From Amycolatopsis bartoniae (lineage in GTDB: Bacteria > Actinomycetota > Actinomycetes > Mycobacteriales > Pseudonocardiaceae): a stretch of DNA of 64,000 nucleotides. Shown here one piece after another: positions 38,478-47,963 of the stretch. Each line of letters begins with the position of its first letter. Position 1 is the first letter of the stretch. The position numbers and the translations under genes are program-made. A model generated the notes under the pieces. It had not been told where the DNA came from. It ran no database searches and worked only from the letters and a program-made list of their open reading frames with translations. The stretch is taken from the NCBI RefSeq assembly GCF_014191255.1, contig NZ_JACHWH010000001.1, positions 1,054,001-1,118,000 on the forward strand. The letters run 5' to 3'.

Positions 38478-38678
38478 CTAGCCGGTGCCCTCGCTCGTGC
38501 ACGCACCGTGTCGGCTGCATCGCGCTTCCCACCCGGTGGGCGTCACCTGCACCACCATCCGCCGCGCGCACTGGGCGCAGAACCGCGGTGGTTCGAGCGC
38601 CGTGCGCGGGGTGTGGCACCGCGGGTGCTCGCTCCCCGCGAGCGGCTCACCGCAGTGCACGCAGTACGTACCGGTCAC
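38478..38678 (-). CDS. bsaP: Biotin synthase auxiliary protein
   Basis: 66 residues with four Cys pairs/singles: [31 protein letters not shown] and ARCSRHG. This matches BsaP, the small actinobacterial protein needed to keep BioB working, proposed to assist its iron-sulfur cluster. The GTG overlaps the bioB stop by 4 nt, so the two are made together. Confidence 0.88.
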   Translation of the reverse strand: MTGTYCVHCGEPLAGSEHPRCHTPRTALEPPRFCAQCARRMVVQVTPTGWEARCSRHGACTSEGTG

Positions 38679-39691
38679 AACGTCTCGCTCAGCGCCTTGA
38701 TCGGCATCTTGAGCTCGTCGAGCATTTCCAGGTCCTGGCTCGCGGGCCGGCCGAGGTTGGTCAGGTAGTTGCCGACGATGATCGCGTTGATGCCGCCCAG
38801 CATGCCCTGCTCGGCGCCGAGGTCACCGAGCGTCAGCTCCCGGCCGCCGGCGAACCGCAGCATCGTGCGCGGCATGGCGAGCCGGAACGCGGCGACGACG
38901 CGCAGCGCGTCCTTGCCCTCGACGATCTCGTACCGCTCGTAAGGAGTACCCGGCTGGGGGATGAGGAAGTTCATCGGCACCTCGTCGGGCTCCAGCTCGG
39001 CGAGCTGCACCGCGAACTCGGCGCGCTGCTCCGGCGTCTCGCCCATGCCGATGATGCCGCCGCAGCACACCTCCATGCCCGCGTCGCGCACCATGCGCAG
39101 CGTCTCCCAGCGCTCCTCCCACGAATGGGTGGTGACGACGTTCGGGAAGTGCGAGCGCGCGGTCTCGAGGTTGTGGTTGTAGCGGTGCACGCCCATCCCG
39201 ACCAGCTCGTCGACCTGCTCCTGGGTGAGCATGCCCAGCGAGCAGGCGATCTGGATGTCGTTGCCGTCCGCGCGGATGGCCTCGATGCCCTCGCGCACCT
39301 GCGACAGCAGCCGCCGGTCCGGCCCGCGCACCGCGGCGACGATGCAGAACTCGGTGGCACCGGTCTCGGCCGTCTGCCGCGCCGCCTTGACCAGGCCCGG
39401 GATGTCCAGCCACGCCGAGCGCACCGGGCTGGGGAACCGGCCGGACTGCGAGCAGAAGTGGCAGTCCTCCGGGCAGCCGCCGGTCTTGAGGCTGACGATG
39501 CCCTCCACCTCGACCTCGGGACCGCACCAGCGCATCCGCACCTCGTGGGCGAGCGCGAGCAGCTCGGGCAGCCGGTCGTCACCCAGCCGCAGCACGTCGA
39601 GGACCTGCTGCTCCCCCAGTCCCACTCCCCGTTCGAGCACCTGTTCCCGTGCGACGGCGAGGACGTCGGTCCGTTCGGGCGCTGTGGTCAC
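38675..39691 (-). CDS. bioB: Biotin synthase
   Basis: 338-residue radical-SAM enzyme inserting sulfur into dethiobiotin. The [4Fe-4S] ligands are in [12 protein letters not shown] (CxxxCxxC); [20 protein letters not shown] and the auxiliary-cluster residues in [11 protein letters not shown] are also present. I choose the GTG at 39691, which has GGAGAG at about 8 nt, over the longer frame. Downstream of bioD and translationally coupled to bsaP. Confidence 0.97.
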   Translation of the reverse strand: MTTAPERTDVLAVAREQVLERGVGLGEQQVLDVLRLGDDRLPELLALAHEVRMRWCGPEVEVEGIVSLKTGGCPEDCHFCSQSGRFPSPVRSAWLDIPGLVKAARQTAETGATEFCIVAAVRGPDRRLLSQVREGIEAIRADGNDIQIACSLGMLTQEQVDELVGMGVHRYNHNLETARSHFPNVVTTHSWEERWETLRMVRDAGMEVCCGGIIGMGETPEQRAEFAVQLAELEPDEVPMNFLIPQPGTPYERYEIVEGKDALRVVAAFRLAMPRTMLRFAGGRELTLGDLGAEQGMLGGINAIIVGNYLTNLGRPASQDLEMLDELKMPIKALSETL

Positions 39692-39771
39692 TGGCGTCTC
39701 TCCTTCGAGCGTCGGGCACAGACAGGTAGCCATGCTGCCTCACGGGGTGCCGCCGGGCATAGCGAGGAACG

Positions 39772-40494
39772 TCACGTCCGGGCGGCGGCCGCCTTCTGGA
39801 ACTGCTCGGGGTCGAACTCGCCGCCGAACCACGGCGACAGCCCGGCCCGTGCCCGGTCCAGGAACTGCTCCCGGCCGAGCCCGCCCACCCCGGCGGCCAG
39901 CGCGCCGAGCAACGGCGCCCCGGCGGCGACGGGCAGGTCCGCTGCGTTGCTCAGCATCGCCAGGTCCGGCTCCGCGGGCCACGACCCGATGACCACGCCG
40001 GGCACGTGCAGCCCGCGCGCGGTGGCCACCTCCGCGGTCAGCGCCGTCGCGTTGAGCGTGCCCAGCCCGGCCTCCGCGACCACCAGCACGGGCGCCCCGA
40101 GCGCCCACGCCGCGTCGGCCAGCGTGCTGCCGTCCGGGCCGAACCGCACGAGCAGCCCACCCGCGCCCTCGACGAGGACGAGGTCGTGCGTCTCGTCCAG
40201 CTCGGTGGCCGCGCTCGCCACCTGCGACGGGGTCAGCACGGGCAGGCCGCTGCGCCGAGCCGCCGCTTCCGGCGACAGCGGGTCGGGGTAGCGCTGCAGC
40301 TCCCGCGTGGTCACGTCCCCGGCGAGCCGGGCCACCTCGGCCAGGTCCCCGGGCTCGTCCGGTCCGACGCCCGTCTGCGCGGGCTTGAGCACCGCGACCC
40401 GCCGCCCGCTGTCGACGGCGAGCGCCGCGATCGCGGCGGTCACGGCCGTCTTGCCGACGCCGGTACCCGTTCCGGTCACCACCAGCATGCTCAC
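39772..40494 (-). CDS. bioD: Dethiobiotin synthetase
   Basis: 240 residues. ATP-dependent closure of the ureido ring using CO2. P-loop GTGTGVGKT follows MLVVT; LKPAQTGV, LVEGAGGLLVRF and VIGSWP complete the family pattern. The GTG at 40494 lies 8 nt after TAGCGT and matches the usual MSxLVVTG start. bioF is not between bioA and bioD as is usual; a SulP-carbonic anhydrase gene takes that place. Confidence 0.95.
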   Translation of the reverse strand: MSMLVVTGTGTGVGKTAVTAAIAALAVDSGRRVAVLKPAQTGVGPDEPGDLAEVARLAGDVTTRELQRYPDPLSPEAAARRSGLPVLTPSQVASAATELDETHDLVLVEGAGGLLVRFGPDGSTLADAAWALGAPVLVVAEAGLGTLNATALTAEVATARGLHVPGVVIGSWPAEPDLAMLSNAADLPVAAGAPLLGALAAGVGGLGREQFLDRARAGLSPWFGGEFDPEQFQKAAAART

Positions 40495-40527
40495 GGGCGT
40501 CCACGCTAGTACCGGCACCCGCAAGAT

Positions 40528-42807
40528 CTACTTACTGGTCAGCCTCCTGTCCGCCGCCGGGTTCGCCGCCGAGTGGAACGACCCCGTCCGCGGGTCGTAC
40601 AGGTGCACGCGCGCGGCACCGACGTCGAAGTACATGCCCAGCAGCTCGATGTCCCCGCGTGCCTCGGCGCGGGCGATCGTCGGATAACCCCGCAACCGCT
40701 CCAGTTGTTCGACCACGTTGTGCAGCGCCAGCTGGTTGGGCCCCGCAGGCTCCTCACCCTCGACCGCGATCGGGGGCTGCGTCCAGTACCGCGCGACGCT
40801 CGGCTCCGCGTGCCGCAGCCACGCCCGCAGCGCCGGCGCGTCCTCCGGCGCCCCGTCGAGCAGGGCCTTCATCGCCCCGCACGAGGAGTGCCCGCACACC
40901 ACGACCTCGCGCACCTTGAGCACGTCCACGGCGAACTCCAGTGACGCCCCCATCGACGCGTCGCCTCCGGCCGCGCAGGACGCGTGGTCCGGCACCAGGT
41001 TGCCGATGTTGCGCATGGTGAACAGGTCGCCCGGCCCGCTGCTGGTGAGCACGTTCGGCACGATCCGCGCGTCCCCGCACGCGATGAACAACGTCTGCGG
41101 CGCGTGCACCTGGTCGTCCAGGTACGGCCGCACCAGCTGCGAGGTCCGCCGCTCGAACTCCGCCACGCCGCGCCGCATCGAGCTCCCCGTGCGCTGCTCC
41201 GGGATCGGCGGCACCTCCTCGTGCGTTCCCTGCCACTGCGACCAGGGCGCGAACCACCGGGGCACGACGTGCCGCGCCCGCGACTTGTGCACCGTCGGCT
41301 CGCCCGCCTTGCCGCTCTGGAACCACGGGTGGCCCACCTCGTCGACGACGACCGTGCCGCCGGCCTGCTCGTAGGAGTGCTGCCACGCCGACAGCACGTC
41401 GAACGCCGCGTGGTCGAGGTAGTCGACGACCAGTTCGAGGGTGACCTTGCTGCCGCGCGGGATCTCGTTGAGCACCGTTGTCAGCCGGGGGATGGACAAC
41501 GCGGACAGCGCGCCTTCGACGACCACGCGCCAGCCGTCCTCGTCGCGTTCCGCGTGGATCCCCGCCCACAGCAGCCGCCACAGCATGAGCACCGCGGCCA
41601 CGCCGATGCCGATCAGCACTCCGGTGAGCAGATCGAGCACCACGACCCCGGCCAGCGTCACCACGTACACCGGCAGGTCGCCGTGGCGCAGCACGTCCTT
41701 GATCTGCGCGACGTTCACCAGCCGCGCCCCGACGTGCACCAGCAGCCCGGCGAGCGCGGCGAGCGGGATGTTGCGCAGCAGCCCGGCCAGCACGGCGACG
41801 AACAGCAGGATCCACAACCCGTGCAGGATCGCCGAAACGCGGGTGCGGGCCCCGGACTGGACGTTGGCCGAACTGCGCACGATGACACCCGCGACGGGCA
41901 GCCCGCCCAGCGCCCCCGAGACGGCGTTCGCCGCGCCCTGCCCGATCAGCTCGCGGTTGAGGTCGGTGCGGGGCCCGTCGTGCATCCGGTCCACGGCCAC
42001 CGCCGACAGCAGGGTCTGCACGCTGGTGACCAGCGCGACCGTGACCACGGCGACGCCGAAGGCGAACCAGCCGCCGCCGGGGAACTCCGGCGCGAACCGC
42101 AGGTGCAGCACGTCGGCGGGCACGTCGACCCGGGGCACGTCCAGCGCGAGCAACATCGAGACCACGGTGACGAGGCCGATCGCCGCCAGCGGGGCGGGCA
42201 CGCGCCGGACGGCGGCGGGCAGCCTCCCCCACAGCACCAGCACGGCGAGCGTGCCCAACCCCAGCAGGGTGGCCGCGCCGTGCAGGTGGACGAGCTGCGA
42301 CGGCAGCTGCAGCAGGTTTCCCACCGGGGAACTCTGTGCGTTGCCGCCGAGGACGATATGCAGCTGCGCGAGCACGATCGTGACGCCGATGCCCGCCAGC
42401 ATGCCGTGCACGACCGCGGGCGAGATGGCGAGCGCGGCGCGCGCGACGCGGCTGAGCCCGAACAGGATCTGCAGCGCACCGGCGAGGACGGTGATCGCGC
42501 AGGTGACGGCCCAGCCGAACTCGGCGATCGTCTCGGCCATGATGACGGTCAGCCCCGCGGCGGGCCCGCTGACCTGCAACGCCGAACCACCGAGCGCACC
42601 GGCCACGACACCGCCGACGACGGCCGCGATCAGGCCCGCGACGATCGGGGCGCCCGAGGCGAGCGCGATGCCCAGCGAGAGCGGGACGGCGACCAAGAAC
42701 ACCACGAGCGACGCCGGGACGTCGTGGCGCAGGTTCTCCAGCAGGCGGCTGCCGCGCCCGCCGGAGCCCGGCGGTGCGTGCTCGCGTTCGCGTGCGGCTG
42801 TGATCAT
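40528..42807 (-). CDS. SulP-family anion transporter fused to beta-carbonic anhydrase
   Basis: 759 residues in three parts: a SulP membrane domain (about 25-420, 10-12 helices, with VSGPAAGLTVIMAETIAEFG and GLPVAGVIVRSSANVQSGA), a STAS domain (about 435-505) and a beta-carbonic anhydrase (about 550-735). Zinc ligands Cys577, His640 and Cys643 and the Asp579-Arg581 dyad (CGDAR; CGHSSC) are intact. The fusion implies bicarbonate transport tied to CO2 hydration, as in Rv3273-like proteins. Its place between bioD and bioA is notable because biotin enzymes use bicarbonate. ATG with GGAGGG ribosome-binding site. Confidence 0.93.
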   Translation of the reverse strand: MITAAREREHAPPGSGGRGSRLLENLRHDVPASLVVFLVAVPLSLGIALASGAPIVAGLIAAVVGGVVAGALGGSALQVSGPAAGLTVIMAETIAEFGWAVTCAITVLAGALQILFGLSRVARAALAISPAVVHGMLAGIGVTIVLAQLHIVLGGNAQSSPVGNLLQLPSQLVHLHGAATLLGLGTLAVLVLWGRLPAAVRRVPAPLAAIGLVTVVSMLLALDVPRVDVPADVLHLRFAPEFPGGGWFAFGVAVVTVALVTSVQTLLSAVAVDRMHDGPRTDLNRELIGQGAANAVSGALGGLPVAGVIVRSSANVQSGARTRVSAILHGLWILLFVAVLAGLLRNIPLAALAGLLVHVGARLVNVAQIKDVLRHGDLPVYVVTLAGVVVLDLLTGVLIGIGVAAVLMLWRLLWAGIHAERDEDGWRVVVEGALSALSIPRLTTVLNEIPRGSKVTLELVVDYLDHAAFDVLSAWQHSYEQAGGTVVVDEVGHPWFQSGKAGEPTVHKSRARHVVPRWFAPWSQWQGTHEEVPPIPEQRTGSSMRRGVAEFERRTSQLVRPYLDDQVHAPQTLFIACGDARIVPNVLTSSGPGDLFTMRNIGNLVPDHASCAAGGDASMGASLEFAVDVLKVREVVVCGHSSCGAMKALLDGAPEDAPALRAWLRHAEPSVARYWTQPPIAVEGEEPAGPNQLALHNVVEQLERLRGYPTIARAEARGDIELLGMYFDVGAARVHLYDPRTGSFHSAANPAADRRLTSK

Positions 42808-42880
42808 GATGCCCTCCGATTTCGGTTGCCGTGTGGCGAAGTGATCCGGCTCGTCCCCAGTGACCGCCGGTGATCCACAG

Positions 42881-42910
42881 ATACCGGAAGCCGGGAGGAA
42901 TGTCCGGTAT
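42881..42910. promoter_or_regulatory. Inverted repeat upstream of the SulP-carbonic anhydrase gene
   Basis: ATACCGGA / TCCGGTAT, perfect 8-bp arms with a 14-nt spacer, about 75 nt before the start codon, in the 289-nt gap between this gene and bioA. A candidate operator or promoter-proximal site. Nothing else is recognised in the gap. Confidence 0.45.
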
Positions 42911-43096
42911 GTAGAGAACTACTCACGTTTTGTTCACAGCAGGTGGTGACTGGCAAACCTGCCGGAAACAAACGATGGGCGCGCCCGCGCTCACTCCGCA
43001 GCGTGGCCACGGCCTCGAATTTGTACGCAGCGTGATCGCAAGCAGGACAGTGCTCGCCGTCACACTCGTTCTAGTGAACTTTTCCCGTACTGCCGG

Positions 43097-44377
43097 TCAG
43101 GCCGTCGCAGCCACCGCCGCCATCGCCTCGGCGATGGTCCGGACCTCGGCATCCGTGCACACGTACGGGGGCATCGCGTAGATCAGGTTCCGGAACGGAC
43201 GCAGCCACACTCCGCAGTCGGTGGCCACTTTCGTGGCCGCCGCGAGGTCCACCTCGTGGTCCAGCTGGATGACACCGATCGCGCCGAGCACGCGCGCGCC
43301 GGCTACCCCGGGCAGCCGTGCTGCGGCCGCGAGCCCGGACCGCAGCCCGGCCTCGATCCGCCGCACCGAGCCCTGCCAGTCCTGCCCCAGCAGCAGGTCG
43401 ATCGACGCGTTCGCGACCGCGGACGCCAGCGGGTTGCCCATGAACGTCGGGCCGTGTGCGAGCACCGGCACCTCGCCGCGGGAGATGCCGTCCGCGACGC
43501 CGGACGTGCACAGCGTGGCCGCCATGCTGAGATAACCGCCGGTCAGCGCCTTGCCGACGCACAGCACGTCCGGCGTGACGCCCGCGTGCTCGGCCGCGAA
43601 CAGCGTGCCCGTGCGGCCGAACCCGGTCGCGATCTCGTCGAACACCAGCAGCACGCCGTGCCGCTCGGTCAGCTCACGCAGCACGCGCAGGTAGCCGGGA
43701 TGGTGGAACCGCATCCCGCCCGCACCCTGCACGACGGGCTCGACGATGACACCTGCGAGTTCGTCCGCGTGCGCCTCGATCTCACGCGCCAGAACGTCCA
43801 CATAGGACTCGTCCACCGGGGTGTCGAACCCGGCGGGCGGCTCGGGCACGAACACCTGCTCCGGCAGCACCCCGCGCCACAGTGAATGCATGCCGCCGTC
43901 CGGATCGCACACGCTCATCGGGTGGAACGTGTCCCCGTGGTAGCCGCCGCGCCACGTCAGCATCCGGCGCTTTCCCTTGCGCCCCAAGGACTGCCAGTAC
44001 TGCAGGCACATCTTCACCGCGACCTCGACCGACACCGAGCCGGAGTCGCAGAGGAAGACGTGTTCGAGGCCGGGCGGGGTCAGCTCGACGAGCTTCGCCG
44101 CGAGCCGGATCGCGGGCTCGTGGGTCAGCCCGCCGAACATGACGTGGCTCATCCGCCCGGCCTGCTCGGCGAGCGCCGCGTCGAGCACCGGGTGCCGGTA
44201 GCCGTGGACCGCCGCCCACCACGACGACATGCCGTCGATGAGCTCACGCCCGTCGGCGAGCCGCAGGCGCACCCCCGACGCGCCGGTCACCAGCAGCGGC
44301 TCGACCCGGCCGGGCATCGGGCCGTACGGGTGCCACACGTGCCGGGCGTCGAGGGCGAGCAGCTGCGCGGGGTCCAC
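43097..44377 (-). CDS. bioA: Adenosylmethionine-8-amino-7-oxononanoate aminotransferase
   Basis: 426-residue class III PLP aminotransferase making [15 protein letters not shown] at the N-terminus, [46 protein letters not shown] and the PLP lysine in [15 protein letters not shown] are all diagnostic. The GTG lies 6 nt after TATCGT, so it has its own leaderless start, although a P450 gene ends only 23 nt upstream on the same strand. Confidence 0.97.
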   Translation of the reverse strand: MDPAQLLALDARHVWHPYGPMPGRVEPLLVTGASGVRLRLADGRELIDGMSSWWAAVHGYRHPVLDAALAEQAGRMSHVMFGGLTHEPAIRLAAKLVELTPPGLEHVFLCDSGSVSVEVAVKMCLQYWQSLGRKGKRRMLTWRGGYHGDTFHPMSVCDPDGGMHSLWRGVLPEQVFVPEPPAGFDTPVDESYVDVLAREIEAHADELAGVIVEPVVQGAGGMRFHHPGYLRVLRELTERHGVLLVFDEIATGFGRTGTLFAAEHAGVTPDVLCVGKALTGGYLSMAATLCTSGVADGISRGEVPVLAHGPTFMGNPLASAVANASIDLLLGQDWQGSVRRIEAGLRSGLAAAARLPGVAGARVLGAIGVIQLDHEVDLAAATKVATDCGVWLRPFRNLIYAMPPYVCTDAEVRTIAEAMAAVAATA

Positions 44378-44400
44378 GCCCGCACGATAAACCGGCGGTT

Positions 44401-45603
44401 TCAGCGCAGGCGGACCGGCAGGGTCTCGAGCCCGCGCATCAGCGTGCTGTCCCGCCAGCGCAGTCCGGCGGGCTCGCCGTCCAGCTCGATCGTGTCGAAC
44501 CGGTCGAGCAGCTTGCCCAGGGCGATCTCGGCTTCGAGCCGGGCCAGCGGCGCGCCGACGCAGTAGTGGATGCCGTGCCCGAACGCCAGGTGCCCGCCGG
44601 CCGGGCGCGTCACGTCCAGGGTGTCCGGCTCGGCGAACTTCTCGCCGTCCCGGTTGGCCGACAGCAGCGAGATCAGGACGAACTGGTCCGCGGGGATGAC
44701 GGTGCCGCCGACCTCGACCGGTTCGGTGGTGAAGCGCAGCGTCGCGATGTTCACCGGCCCCTCGAAGCGCAGGAACTCCTCGACGGCGCCGGGCAGCAGC
44801 GACGGGTCCGCGCGCAGCGCCGCGAGCTGGTCGGGCCGCTCCAGCAGCGCCCGCACGCTGTTGCCGATGAGGTTGACCGTGGTCTCGTGCCCGGCGACGA
44901 GCAGGAGGAAGGCCATGGAGATCAGCTCGACCTCGGACAGCTGGTCACCGGCCTCGGACACGTGCACCAGGTCGGAGAGCAGGTCCTCCGTCGGCTCGGC
45001 GCGCTTCGCCGCGATGAGCTTGGTCAAGTACTCCGACAGCGCCGTCCCGTGACTCCGCAGCTGCTCCGGAGTCGCGGCAGACACGATGGTGTTGGACCAG
45101 GCGCGGAAGTCGTCACGGTCCGTTGTGGGAATGCCCAGCAGTTCGCAGATGACGGTGATCGGCAGCGGGAACGCGAACGCGTTCAGCAGGTCGACGCGGC
45201 CGTCCTCGGGCATCGCGGCCAGCAGCTCGTCGGCGATCTGCTCGACGCGCGGGCGCAGGCGCGAGACCGTGCGCACGGTGAACGCCTTGTTGACGAGCTT
45301 GCGCAGCCGCGTGTGGTCCGGCGGGTCCATGTTGAGCAGGTGCGCGGCGAGCGACGAGACGAAGGCGCTGTCCGCGCCGCGGTGGACGGCGAACAGCTCG
45401 CGGACGCGCTTGTTGTCCTTGCTCAGCCGCGGATCGGCGAGCAGTGCCCTGGCCTCGGCGTACCCGGTGACCAGCCACGCTTTCAGCCCGCGCGGCATCG
45501 CCACCGGACGGACCGGCGACTCGGTCCGCAACCGCTCGTACACCGCATGGGGGTTCTGGATGAAATCCTGGTCGAGCTGGATCGGCTCGTCGAGCACCCG
45601 CAT
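44401..45603 (-). CDS. Cytochrome P450 (CYP107-like)
   Basis: 400-residue soluble P450. I-helix [14 protein letters not shown], ExxR in VEEFLRFEG and the heme loop [20 protein letters not shown] with the Cys ligand are intact. Overall it resembles the large CYP107 group of actinobacteria. Its position 23 nt before bioA recalls Bacillus BioI (CYP107H), which releases pimelate from acyl-ACP, but CYP107 proteins are common and mostly act on natural products, so a role in biotin synthesis is only a hypothesis. The ATG at 45603 follows AAGGGGAAGG by 12 nt. Confidence 0.92.
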   Translation of the reverse strand: MRVLDEPIQLDQDFIQNPHAVYERLRTESPVRPVAMPRGLKAWLVTGYAEARALLADPRLSKDNKRVRELFAVHRGADSAFVSSLAAHLLNMDPPDHTRLRKLVNKAFTVRTVSRLRPRVEQIADELLAAMPEDGRVDLLNAFAFPLPITVICELLGIPTTDRDDFRAWSNTIVSAATPEQLRSHGTALSEYLTKLIAAKRAEPTEDLLSDLVHVSEAGDQLSEVELISMAFLLLVAGHETTVNLIGNSVRALLERPDQLAALRADPSLLPGAVEEFLRFEGPVNIATLRFTTEPVEVGGTVIPADQFVLISLLSANRDGEKFAEPDTLDVTRPAGGHLAFGHGIHYCVGAPLARLEAEIALGKLLDRFDTIELDGEPAGLRWRDSTLMRGLETLPVRLR

Positions 45604-45709
45604 GTCCTGGTTTGCCTTCCCCTTGGTGTCCTGACGGGAAGAGAACGATTCACCTCGGGGAAAGGTGCCCTGCCCTCGGTGGCGCAGGAGCTTCCGGGAG
45701 AATCGGGGG

Positions 45710-46327
45710 GTGAAGTACCGGCCGATCTCCTTCGACCGGCTCGCCGGGGAACTGGCCGAACGGATCCTCGCGCTGCCGGGTACGCCGTGGGTGCGGGTGG
45801 CCGTCGACGGCGTGCTGGACACCGCCCTGTTGGCCGATGCACTGGTGGACCCGTTGCGCGTCAACGGCAGGCCGGTACTGAGGGTGTCCACAGTGGACTT
45901 CCTGCGCCCGGCGTCGCTGCGGTTCGAGAAGGGCAAGCAGGACCCGGACGCGCGATACTACGACTGGCTGGACGAGGGCGCACTGCGGCGCGAGGTGCTG
46001 GACCCGATCGGCCCCGGCGGCACGGGCCTGGTGCTGCCCGCACTGTGGGACGCCTCCCGAGACAGGGCGACGCGGCTGGACAGGGTGGAACTCCCCCCAG
46101 GCGGCGTGGTGATCGTCGACGGCGAGCTGTTGCTGGGCCGCGGACTGCCGTTCGACCTGGCGGTGCACCTGGCAGTTTCGGCAGGCGCACTACGCAGGCG
46201 TCTGCCGGAGGAGGAGCAGTGGGCGCTGCCCGCCTTCGCCAGGTACGAGGAGGAGGTCCAGCCCGCTTTGGTGACGGATGTCCTGGTCCGCGCGGACGAC
46301 CCGAAACACCCGGCAGTGGCGGAGTAA
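45710..46327 (+). CDS. Uridine-kinase-like protein with degenerate ATP site
   Basis: 205 residues aligned by eye with actinobacterial proteins annotated as uridine kinases: STVDFLRPASLRFEKGKQDP, YYDWLDEGALRREVLDP, GVVIVDGELLLGRGLPFDL. The expected P-loop GxxxxGKT is replaced by VAVDGVLDTALLADAL with no Lys, so the classical kinase activity is doubtful. GTG start 6 nt after GAGAAT. A GTCCACAGTGGAC palindrome encodes STVD at 45886-45898. Confidence 0.7.
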   Translation: MKYRPISFDRLAGELAERILALPGTPWVRVAVDGVLDTALLADALVDPLRVNGRPVLRVSTVDFLRPASLRFEKGKQDPDARYYDWLDEGALRREVLDPIGPGGTGLVLPALWDASRDRATRLDRVELPPGGVVIVDGELLLGRGLPFDLAVHLAVSAGALRRRLPEEEQWALPAFARYEEEVQPALVTDVLVRADDPKHPAVAE

Positions 46328-46345
46328 AACAGCGAAACGACCACC

Positions 46346-46427
46346 CGGCGACGAAACGGGCCCAGCACACCCCCACCCGCCATCACCCACGCCACAGGAA
46401 CTCGGCGACGAAACAAGCCCGGCACAC
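46346..46427 (+). repeat. Two 25-bp direct repeats, 57-bp period
   Basis: CGGCGACGAAAC followed by RRGCCCRGCACAC occurs at 46346-46370 and 46403-46427, just before the second copy of repeat part A. They may be a degenerate extension of that element. Confidence 0.65.
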
Positions 46428-46429
46428 GC

Positions 46430-46555
46430 CCAGGCCTCCCCCGTCCCCGATCCCCAGCTGCATTAGCGGTTGGCTCACCGGGTCAAGGGTCGCGCAGCGA
46501 TCGCGAAGCGACGCCGAAGGCGCCCTTGACGCGGTGAGCCAACCGTTAAACGATC
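46430..46555. repeat. Repeat part A, copy 2: large branched hairpin
   Basis: The 22-bp arms 46468-46489 and 46523-46544 pair at 21 of 22 positions. The loop region contains TCGC-GCA-GCGA, overlapping TCGC-GAA-GCGA and CGCC-GAA-GGCG. Compared with copy 1 at 4025-4154 the two arms differ at five positions where both sides have changed together. It lies in the 416-nt gap between the kinase-like gene and pimB. Confidence 0.8.
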
Positions 46556-46663
46556 AGGGGAAAGGGGCGGGGGTGGCCGGGCGAAACGAGGGCGCCCAGC
46601 GCCCGGTCAAGTCCGCGCCCTACTGGACCACAGGGAACGCGCGCAGCGCGGGCGCACCCGCCG

Positions 46664-46743
46664 GCGAGCACGAGGGTTGTGGGCCTGGCTCGAAGTGATC
46701 CCCCGCTGCCAGGCGACGGGATGACCACCCAACTCCGCGGTTG
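46664..46743 (+). repeat. Repeat part B, copy 2
   Basis: GCGAGCACGAGGGTTGTGGG, then CCTGGCTCGAAGTGAT, then CAGGCGACGGGATGACCACC, ending exactly against the pimB stop codon. Full-length single copy of part B. Confidence 0.82.
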
Positions 46744-47880
46744 CTACCCCGCCAACAACCCCCGCAACCGCTTGGCCATGTGGTCCCAGCGCCAGTGCTC
46801 GCGCACCCACTCGCGCCCGGCCTCGCCCATCTTCCGCGCCCTCGTGGGGTCCGCCAGCACCGACGCGAGGGTCTCCGCCAGCTGCATGACATCACGCCCG
46901 TCGACCACGTGGCCCGTCACCTCGTCCACCACCGTCTCCGGCGCGCCGCCCGAGCGGCCCGCGATCACGGGCAGGCCCGTCGCCGAGGCCTCCAGGTACA
47001 CGATGCCCAGGCCTTCCACGTCGAGGCCCTTGCCGCGGGTCCGGGCGGGCATCGCGAACACGTCGCCGGCCGCGTAGTGCGCCGGGAGTTCCGGCCACGG
47101 CACCGAACCCGTGAAGACCACGTCCTCGGCGACGTCGAGTTCCCGCGCCATCCGCTCCAGCCTGCCGCGGTATGGACCACCGCCGACGATCAGCAGCGCC
47201 GCGTCCGGCACGCGCCGCCGCAGCTCCGGCAGCGCCTGCAGCAGCACGTCCTGCCCCTTGCGCGGCACCAGCCTCGACACGCAGACCACCGTCGGCCGGT
47301 CGCCGAGCCCGTGCCGGGCACGAATCTCCCGCCGGGCACCCTCGTCGGGGCGGAACAGCTCGACGTCCACACCGGACGGCAGGTGCTCCAGCCCCGCCAT
47401 CGGGCCGAACGCCGCCGCAAACCGCTTGCGGGTGTACTCGCTGACGTATGTGACGACGTCCGTGGTGTTTCCGATGCGCCGCAACGCCTGCCGCGCGCCG
47501 GGCAGCATCGACCAACCCACCTCGTGCCCGTGCGTGCAGGCCACGATCCGCTGGGCGCCCGCGGCCCGCAGCGCGGGCGACATCAGGGCGAGCGGGGCCG
47601 CCGCGCCGAACCACACCGAGTCGCACTCCCGGCTGCGCAGGATGTCCTTCGCGCGCCGCACGACATCCGGAGTGGGCAGCATGAGCGACGTGGAATGCCG
47701 GACCACCTCGAACGGCGCGGCGGCGTCCCACTCCGGGTGCGAACCGGACGCACCGTGCCACGACGGGGCGTACACGACGAGGTCCTCGGGCGGCAGCCGC
47801 CGGGCCAGCGAGTCGAGGTAGTTCTGGATCCCCCCGGGCCGCGGCGGGAAGTCGTTGGTCACCAAGAGGGTCCGGGGCAC
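46744..47880 (-). CDS. pimB: GT4 mannosyltransferase, PimB'-like
   Basis: 378-residue GT-B glycosyltransferase. N-terminal VTNDFPPRPGGIQNYLDSLA is typical of PimB'/MgtA proteins; the C-terminal GT4 donor domain has VSRLVPRKGQDVLLQALPEL and GLGIVYLEASATGLPVIAG (EX7E). PimB' adds the second mannose of phosphatidylinositol dimannoside at the inner membrane face. Gene order pimB-ripC matches mycobacteria and supports this call over a generic glycosyltransferase. GTG 7 nt after TACTCT. Confidence 0.88.
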   Translation of the reverse strand: MPRTLLVTNDFPPRPGGIQNYLDSLARRLPPEDLVVYAPSWHGASGSHPEWDAAAPFEVVRHSTSLMLPTPDVVRRAKDILRSRECDSVWFGAAAPLALMSPALRAAGAQRIVACTHGHEVGWSMLPGARQALRRIGNTTDVVTYVSEYTRKRFAAAFGPMAGLEHLPSGVDVELFRPDEGARREIRARHGLGDRPTVVCVSRLVPRKGQDVLLQALPELRRRVPDAALLIVGGGPYRGRLERMARELDVAEDVVFTGSVPWPELPAHYAAGDVFAMPARTRGKGLDVEGLGIVYLEASATGLPVIAGRSGGAPETVVDEVTGHVVDGRDVMQLAETLASVLADPTRARKMGEAGREWVREHWRWDHMAKRLRGLLAG

Positions 47881-47909
47881 GCCGACGAGAGTACCGAGTC
47901 CCCGAAAGC

Positions 47910-47947
47910 ACCGGGGGCGGCACCGCGTGTGCGGTACCGCCCCCGGT
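47910..47947. terminator. Hairpin terminator after ripC
   Basis: 17-bp stem (47910-47926 with 47931-47947), one mismatch, loop GTGT, starting 16 nt beyond the ripC stop and before the pimB promoter. Confidence 0.75.
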
Positions 47948-47963
47948 GGGAAGTCGCGAAAGG

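Noticed and set aside
42808-43096. BioQ/BirA operator for the biotin genes
   Set aside because: GTTCAC and GTGAAC words occur in the gap but are far apart and not arranged as a palindrome.
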